Shown here piece by piece: positions 59,347 to 64,000 of a stretch of DNA of 64,000 nucleotides; within the stretch, counting starts at the first letter, position 1, and every line of letters starts with the position of its first letter. The DNA is from Phocoenobacter atlanticus subsp. cyclopteri. Its GTDB lineage: Bacteria > Pseudomonadota > Gammaproteobacteria > Enterobacterales > Pasteurellaceae. Position numbers and translations under genes: made by a program. The stretch covers positions 2,170,001-2,234,000 of the forward strand of contig NZ_CP074346.1 of the NCBI RefSeq assembly GCF_018343795.1, read 5' to 3'. A model generated the notes under the pieces. It saw only the letters and a list, made by a program, of their open reading frames with translations. It did no database searches and had not been told where the DNA came from.

Positions 59347-59421
59347 AATTACGTTTTTTTGTTTTTGTGATCTATTACACAATAAACAAAGATCTTAATT
59401 CATAAATAAAAAAACGTAATT
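59347..59421. promoter_or_regulatory. Control region between xylF and xylA: CRP-like site between inverted 14-mers
   Basis: TGTGA-TCTATT-ACACA (59366-59381) is a good CRP site. It lies between AATTACGTTTTTTT (59347-59360) and its exact complement AAAAAAACGTAATT (59408-59421). The inverted 14-mers face the two divergent promoters and are the best candidates for XylR operators. This is inference from position and symmetry. Confidence 0.6.
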
Positions 59422-59486
59422 GTTTACTCAATATTTTTAATAAATAATCCTGCTTGTTATTTCGTCATAAAAGAGGAGTATTTATA

Positions 59487-60803
59487 ATGAGTTACTTTGA
59501 TAAAATTGAGAAAGTAAAATATGAAGGGGAGCAATCTAGCAATCCTTTTGCTTTCAAACACTATAATCCAGATCAAATCATTTTAGGTAAAACAATGGCA
59601 GAACATTTACGTTTTGCGGTTTGTTATTGGCATACATTCTGTTGGGGGGGAACAGATGTTTTTGGTTCAGGTTCACTCGATCGTTATTGGCAAAAAAATA
59701 GTGATCTTCTCGAAGGAGCAAAGCAGAAAGCAGAGGTAGCATTTGAGTTTTTTACTAAATTAGGTGTACCTTATTACTGTTTCCACGATACAGATATTGC
59801 ACCAGAAGGTCATTCATTTAAAGAGTATTTTTATAATATTAGTACAATGGTTGATATTTTAGAAAAGAAACAGGCTGAAACAGGTGTAAAATTATTATGG
59901 GGAACAGCAAATTGTTTTTCAAACCCTCGTTATTTAGCTGGAGCAGCAACAAATCCGAATCCCGAAGTGTTTGTTTGTGCTGCAACTCAAATTTTTACGG
60001 CGATGAATGCAACTAAGCGTTTAGGTGGTGCTAATTATGTATTATGGGGTGGGCGAGAAGGTTATCAAACATTATTAAATACGGATTTGAAAAAAGAGCG
60101 TGAACAACTTGGGCGATTAATCCAAATGGTTGTGGAGCATAAGCATAAAATTGGGTTTGATGGCACGATATTGATTGAACCAAAACCACAAGAGCCAACC
60201 AAACATCAATATGATTATGATACTGCAACGGTGTATGGTTTCCTAAAAGACTATGGCTTAGAAAAAGAAGTGAAAGTTAATATTGAAGCAAACCACGCAA
60301 CATTAGCAGGACATTCTTTCCATCACGAAATTGCAACAGCTTGTGCGTTAGGCATTTTTGGTTCTATTGATGCTAATCGTGGTGATGCTCAATTGGGTTG
60401 GGATACCGATCAATTCCCAAATAGTGTTGAAGAAAATACTTTAATTATGTATGAAATCCTAAAATATGGAGGGTTTACTACGGGTGGATTTAATTTTGAT
60501 GCAAGAATTCATCGTCAAAGTATTGATCCTTATGATTTATTCCACGCCCATATTGGTGGTATGGATACGTTAGCCCTTTCTTTAAAACGTGCCGCAAAAA
60601 TGTTTGAAGATCAGGTATTGCAAACTATTGTAGAAAAACGTTATGCTAAATGGGATTCTGAATTAGGTAAACAGATCTTAAACAAACAAGTTTCACTACA
60701 AGATTTAGCTAAACTTGTTGAAGATACTGGTTTAGATCCCAAACCTCTATCAGGACAACAAGAGTATTTAGAAAATAGAGTAAATGCTTATATTTATAAA
60801 TAA
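59487..60803 (+). CDS. xylA: Xylose isomerase
   Basis: Converts D-xylose to D-xylulose, 438 residues, metal-dependent TIM barrel. The ATG at 59487 follows AGAGGAG; the TTG at 59454 is rejected. Catalytic and metal motifs are visible: HDTDIAPEG (about 100), [34 protein letters not shown] and [21 protein letters not shown] run of seven G (59644-59650) lies in the coding sequence. Confidence 0.97.
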   Translation: MSYFDKIEKVKYEGEQSSNPFAFKHYNPDQIILGKTMAEHLRFAVCYWHTFCWGGTDVFGSGSLDRYWQKNSDLLEGAKQKAEVAFEFFTKLGVPYYCFHDTDIAPEGHSFKEYFYNISTMVDILEKKQAETGVKLLWGTANCFSNPRYLAGAATNPNPEVFVCAATQIFTAMNATKRLGGANYVLWGGREGYQTLLNTDLKKEREQLGRLIQMVVEHKHKIGFDGTILIEPKPQEPTKHQYDYDTATVYGFLKDYGLEKEVKVNIEANHATLAGHSFHHEIATACALGIFGSIDANRGDAQLGWDTDQFPNSVEENTLIMYEILKYGGFTTGGFNFDARIHRQSIDPYDLFHAHIGGMDTLALSLKRAAKMFEDQVLQTIVEKRYAKWDSELGKQILNKQVSLQDLAKLVEDTGLDPKPLSGQQEYLENRVNAYIYK

Positions 60804-60811
60804 TCAAATAG

Positions 60812-60860
60812 ACAAGCGGTAATTTTATTTGTATTTTTTACAAAATAAATGACCGCTTGT
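60812..60860. terminator. Uptake-signal dyad between xylA and xylB
   Basis: ACAAGCGGT (60812-60820) and ACCGCTTGT (60852-60860) are full inverted uptake signals around a T/A-rich loop. It lies inside the xylAB operon, 24 bases before xylB, so it may attenuate xylB. Confidence 0.65.
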
Positions 60861-60883
60861 ATATCTTAAAATAAGGAAATCTT

Positions 60884-62329
60884 ATGTATATTGGAATCGA
60901 TCTTGGTACATCTGGAGTAAAAGTTTTTTTACTTGATGAGGAGCAAAATATTATTGCAACATCTCATCGTTCCCTTTCCATTTCTCGCCCACAACCGCTT
61001 TGGTCTGAACAAAACCCTGATGATTGGTGGCAAGCAACACATCAAGCAATGTTGGAATTATCAACAAAACATAATTTGAGTAGTGTGAAAGCGATAGGGC
61101 TTACAGGTCAAATGCACGGTGCAACACTATTAGATAAAAATAATAAAATCTTATCCCCTGCTATTTTGTGGAATGATGGGCGTAGTGCAGCAGAGTGTAA
61201 AGAGTTGGAGCTAGCGGTTAAAAATTCTTGTGATATTACAGGAAATTTAATGATGCCAGGTTTTACAGCACCAAAGCTGAAATGGGTTCAGAAAAATCAA
61301 CCAGAAATATTTGATCGTATAGCAAAAGTTTTGCTTCCTAAAGATTATTTACGCTTAATGATGACAGGAGAGTATGCTTCTGATATGTCTGATGCAGCAG
61401 GTACGATGTGGCTTGATGTAGGAAAAAGAGAATGGAATAGGGATATGCTTAATGCTTGTGGTTTAGATTTATCAAATATGCCAACCTTATTTGAAGGTAA
61501 TCAAATTACAGGGATATTGAACAAGCACATTGCTCAAAGCTGGAAGATGAAAGAAGTACCTGTTATTGCTGGCGGTGGAGATAATGCAGCGGGGGCGGTT
61601 GGCATTGGGCTACATAAATCAGGGCAGGCAATGCTATCATTGGGTACATCGGGTGTTTATTTTGTGGTAACGGATAAATTTACTTGTAATCCGCATAAAG
61701 CAGTACATAGTTTTTGCCACGTATTACCGAATAGATGGCATTTGATGTCGGTAATTTTAAGTGCAGCATCCGCAGTTGATTGGGTGCAAAAAATTACGAA
61801 TATACAAGATATTCAATTATTATTTAAACAAATTGAACAAGAATCGATGTCTGATTTATTATTTTTACCTTATCTTTCAGGAGAAAGAACACCGCATAAT
61901 GATCCTTATGCAAAAGGCGTATTTTGGGGATTAGATCATAATACAAATCCTATTTCACTCGCCAAAGCAGTAGTTGAAGGGGTAAGTTTTGCGTTATCAG
62001 AAGGGATTGATGTTTTACACGAGACAGGGGTAAAAGCAGAAAGTATCGCACTCATTGGCGGTGGAGCGAAAAGCCATTATTGGCGACAGCTATTAGCAGA
62101 TATTACGGGAAAAACATTGGAATATCGCACAGGTGGTGATGTTGGTCCTGCGCTAGGTGCTGCAAAACTTGCACAAATTGCGTTAAATCCAAATGAAGAT
62201 GTGGCTAATTTATGCCAGCCATTAAATTTAGAAACAATTTATGAACCAAATATCAATAATCATAATTTGTATCAAGAGAAAAAAGAAAAATATATAGCGT
62301 TATATCAATCTTTAAAGCAGTTTAATTAG
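60884..62329 (+). CDS. xylB: Xylulokinase
   Basis: FGGY kinase of 481 residues that makes D-xylulose 5-phosphate. N-terminal ATP loop GIDLGTSGVKVFLLDE, substrate site IGLTGQMHGATLLD, SDMSDAAGTMWLDV, catalytic aspartate in AGGGDNAAGAVGIG, and FLPYLSGERTPHNDP and SIALIGGGAKSHYWRQLLADITG near the C-terminus. It follows xylA in one transcript. Confidence 0.96.
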   Translation: MYIGIDLGTSGVKVFLLDEEQNIIATSHRSLSISRPQPLWSEQNPDDWWQATHQAMLELSTKHNLSSVKAIGLTGQMHGATLLDKNNKILSPAILWNDGRSAAECKELELAVKNSCDITGNLMMPGFTAPKLKWVQKNQPEIFDRIAKVLLPKDYLRLMMTGEYASDMSDAAGTMWLDVGKREWNRDMLNACGLDLSNMPTLFEGNQITGILNKHIAQSWKMKEVPVIAGGGDNAAGAVGIGLHKSGQAMLSLGTSGVYFVVTDKFTCNPHKAVHSFCHVLPNRWHLMSVILSAASAVDWVQKITNIQDIQLLFKQIEQESMSDLLFLPYLSGERTPHNDPYAKGVFWGLDHNTNPISLAKAVVEGVSFALSEGIDVLHETGVKAESIALIGGGAKSHYWRQLLADITGKTLEYRTGGDVGPALGAAKLAQIALNPNEDVANLCQPLNLETIYEPNINNHNLYQEKKEKYIALYQSLKQFN

Positions 62330-62360
62330 TTTTTTGGCCAAGTTGTGAGTCTTAGTCAGG

Positions 62361-62392
62361 GCAATATCATACTTTAATTGAATATTGCTTTG
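62361..62392 (+). terminator. Weak terminator after xylB
   Basis: GCAATAT (62361-62367) pairs with ATATTGC (62382-62388), followed by TTTGATTT. A short AT-rich stem, so the call is modest. Confidence 0.5.
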
Positions 62393-62429
62393 ATTTATGA
62401 TCAAATACTCCTTTTACAATGAGAGCAAC

Positions 62430-62751
62430 ATGGCATTTATTGAGCATTTTAATCAATTAGAAGATACTTGTTCACATATTAATAAAAAACATTATTTACT
62501 TGATATTATATTTCTAACAGTCATTGCAATTTTATCTGAGGTCGAAGGTTGGAAAGGCGGTGATTATGTTCTTCAAGTAAAAGATAATCAGAAAAAATTA
62601 CTGCAAGAAATAGAAAGTTTTTATCATAAATCTCGCCGAGATACGCTATTTTTAATTGAACAAGGTAAATTTAGCTCATTTAAGTCCAATCAAAGATAGT
62701 ATAAAAAGCAAACTACAACGAGCTGGATGGTCAGATAAAATAAGCGAGTGA
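62430..62751 (+). mobile_element. Decayed ISAs1-type (H-repeat) transposase remnant
   Basis: Starts MAFIEHFNQLEDTCSHINKK, then LLDIIFLTVIAILSEVEGWK, the N-terminal pattern of ISAs1/H-repeat transposases. After EGWK the sequence jumps straight to GGDYVLQVKDNQKKLLQEIESFYHK, which belongs near the middle of the protein, so a large central part is deleted. After a stop at 62699 another frame (SIKSKLQRAGWSDK, ending 62751) looks like the transposase C-terminus. It lies 48 bases left of the right-hand 60-bp repeat. Not functional. Confidence 0.75.
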
Positions 62752-62799
62752 TTTATATTGGATTAATTATTGTTCAAGTTTGATTTTGGACTGTTATTC

Positions 62800-62859
62800 T
62801 TGAATATTTGTATATAATCTATTTGCTTTCAAGTATAGTAAATCACTATACGTTTTTAT
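62800..62859. repeat. Right copy of the 60-bp direct repeat flanking the xylose region
   Basis: Exact copy of 51068-51127, same orientation. It lies between the transposase remnant and trmN6. The inner palindrome GTATAG-N7-CTATAC with following T-run is preserved. Confidence 0.85.
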
Positions 62860-62943
62860 TACTTCGCTTATGAGTTTGAATTGAGGATTTTTCCTTACAT
62901 ACTAAATTTCAAAGCGGTACGATCTATCAAAAAATTTACTAAA

Positions 62944-63657
62944 ATGACTAAATCTAACGGATTTCAATTTAAACAATTTTTTATTGCACATAACAAATGT
63001 GCAATGAAAGTGAATACGGATGCTATTTTACTGGGAAGTATTGCGAATATAGGTAGTGCTTTATCTATTCTAGATATTGGAACGGGAACAGGGCTAATTG
63101 CAATTATGTTAGCACAACGTACCGCTTATACGACCTGCCAAATTACCGCATTGGAGATCGAACCAAATGCTTTTCAGCAAGCTGTTGAAAATATTCAACA
63201 AACAGTTTGGAAAGATCGTCTATCTATTAAATTGTGTGATTTTTTAGACTTTCAAGTTACCCAAAAATTTGATCTTATTGTATCTAATCCTCCTTATTTT
63301 GAATATAGTCTTGCAAGTAAAAGTAGTGAGCGAGATCTTGCTCGTGCGACCATTCACAGTCATTTTGTGTGGCTAAAACACGCCAAAAATTTACTTTCTG
63401 AAGAAGGTAAAATTACCTTTATTTTACCTTTTGATGTAGCAGAAAAATTAATTGAGGAGGCAAAAGAAATTAACCTTTATTGCATTGAGCGTTGGGACAT
63501 TGCAACGAAGCAAGGTAACCCACCGAAACGAATGATTGTGACTTTTTGTAAAAAGTTTCAACAAAGTGACCGCTTGTTTTTGACTATTTATGACGAAAAT
63601 CATCAATATACTGAGCAATATAAAAAAATAACGCAATTATTCTATCTTAATTTTTAA
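62944..63657 (+). CDS. trmN6: tRNA1(Val) (adenine37-N6)-methyltransferase
   Basis: SAM-dependent enzyme (YfiC) that methylates A37 of tRNA1(Val). The ATG at 62944 gives 237 residues beginning MTKSNGFQFKQFFIAHNKCAMKV, which aligns with E. coli YfiC; the frame to 62881 is an extension through an uptake signal. Motif I is ILDIGTGTGLIAIMLAQR and the catalytic NPPY motif is IVSNPPYFEYS. No strong RBS is visible. An uptake signal (AAGCGGTACGATC) lies at 62912. Confidence 0.92.
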   Translation: MTKSNGFQFKQFFIAHNKCAMKVNTDAILLGSIANIGSALSILDIGTGTGLIAIMLAQRTAYTTCQITALEIEPNAFQQAVENIQQTVWKDRLSIKLCDFLDFQVTQKFDLIVSNPPYFEYSLASKSSERDLARATIHSHFVWLKHAKNLLSEEGKITFILPFDVAEKLIEEAKEINLYCIERWDIATKQGNPPKRMIVTFCKKFQQSDRLFLTIYDENHQYTEQYKKITQLFYLNF

Positions 63658-63677
63658 TGCAAAGAGAGTTGCGATCT

Positions 63678-63925
63678 TTATTCACATAAAATGTAGATAA
63701 TTTTGTGAATAACTACGTAATAGTTGTTGAAAGGTAATAAAAATAAGTGTTAACCTGTTGTTTTATAAATTCTTTTTTATTTGTTATTGGTGTTTGTTAA
63801 AAGATCATCAACACGTTTAATTGATCTACAATATGGTTATTTATTATGCTTTCGATAGATGTTAATTTTGTTTCTATCAGGCTAGTTTTCGCTACTCTTT
63901 TTTTATCCCCATTTACTGTGGATAA
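63678..63925. other. Cluster of DnaA-box-like nonamers in a gene-free stretch
   Basis: TTATTCACA (63678), TGTGAATAA (63704), TTATCCCCA (63903) and the perfect DnaA box TGTGGATAA (63917) lie within 250 bases of AT-rich DNA, with three GATC sites (63674, about 63804, about 63824). This could be a DnaA-regulated region or part of a replication origin. No mnmG, mioC or dnaA gene is in view, so oriC is not claimed. Confidence 0.35.
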
Positions 63926-64000
63926 ATTTGTGTAAATCTAAGAATTGTTTTAGAATGAAGTATTTAAATAACAAATAAATCATTCTAAAACAACAGGTTA
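63751..64000. repeat. Long imperfect inverted repeat at the right window edge
   Basis: TAACCTGTTGTTTTA (63751-63765) recurs in inverse at the very end (63986-64000). Both arms also share TTTATTTGTTATT inward (63776-63788, and its complement 63967-63979). A second inverted pair (TTGTTTTAGAATGA / TCATTCTAAAACAA) lies within the last 60 bases. No transposase is present; the shape fits a small non-autonomous element, but the window ends at the last base of the arm. Confidence 0.5.

Noticed and set aside
63658-64000. Calling the right edge oriC
   Set aside because: Only one perfect DnaA box, few GATC sites and no typical oriC neighbours; kept as a question in the findings instead.
1-64000. CRISPR arrays, tRNA or rRNA genes, prophage genes
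   Set aside because: None seen on reading through; no regularly spaced repeats and no phage structural or integrase genes.

Overview
The window is chromosomal DNA of an AT-rich gammaproteobacterium of the family Pasteurellaceae. The evidence is the gene content (rlmJ, udp, asnC, hemL, aroQ, tehB, hslVU, proS, serA-rpiA, glmM, slyD and others, all reading as close relatives of Haemophilus/Actinobacillus/E. coli proteins) and many DNA uptake signal sequences with the core ACAAGCGGT. That core is the variant used by the Actinobacillus pleuropneumoniae / Mannheimia branch, not the AAGTGCGGT form of H. influenzae. No rRNA, tRNA or CRISPR array was seen.

Layout. 1-10,040 is mostly housekeeping: rlmJ (cut by the window edge), udp, asnC, hemL, ubiE-ubiJ, a BCCT betaine-type transporter, ruvA (without ruvB or ruvC), prmA-aroQ and tehB. 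10,223-21,730 is a sugar-acid catabolic locus related to E. coli yiaJKLMNO-lyxK: an IclR-type regulator, divergent 2,3-diketo-L-gulonate reductase, a ribose-type ABC importer, an SMP-30-type lactonase, the YiaMNO TRAP importer and L-xylulose/3-keto-L-gulonate kinase. The last gene runs into a truncated PTS EIIA gene, and the usual sgbHUE genes are absent. 21,832-24,841 holds a frameshifted glycerate kinase and mutL. 24,937-30,549 is a three-gene haem acquisition cluster: TonB-dependent receptor, a hemophilin-like secreted haemophore and a Slam outer-membrane translocator.

31,006-36,903 carries an NSS sodium symporter with a 32-residue MetS-like small subunit, then a TAXI-TRAP transporter with a universal stress protein. 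37,138-39,709 is yigZ-hslVU. 39,837-43,005 is a cysteine-utilisation-like module: CyuR-type regulator, a PLP gamma-lyase-family enzyme and a CyuP-type permease. 43,216-50,956 is housekeeping again (DUF2254 protein, plsC-proS, serA, rpiA, glmM, slyD). 51,533-62,329 is a complete D-xylose system (xylR, xylFGH, xylAB) that also contains a C-S lyase of the MalY/PatB family and an NhaC-type antiporter. It is bracketed by a 60-bp perfect direct repeat (51,068 and 62,800), with a decayed ISAs1-type transposase just inside the right copy. trmN6 follows, and the window ends in a gene-free stretch with DnaA-box-like nonamers and a long inverted repeat.

How the parts work together: the two pentose or sugar-acid loci both lead toward D-xylulose 5-phosphate. 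One does so directly from xylose (XylFGH, XylA, XylB); the other goes from 2,3-diketo-L-gulonate through DlgD and LyxK but lacks its last three enzymes here. Haem capture (hemophilin) coexists with the haem-precursor gene hemL. The points most worth follow-up are the hemophilin/Slam cluster, the rearranged diketogulonate operon, the cyuR-lyase-cyuP variant and the repeat-flanked xylose island.
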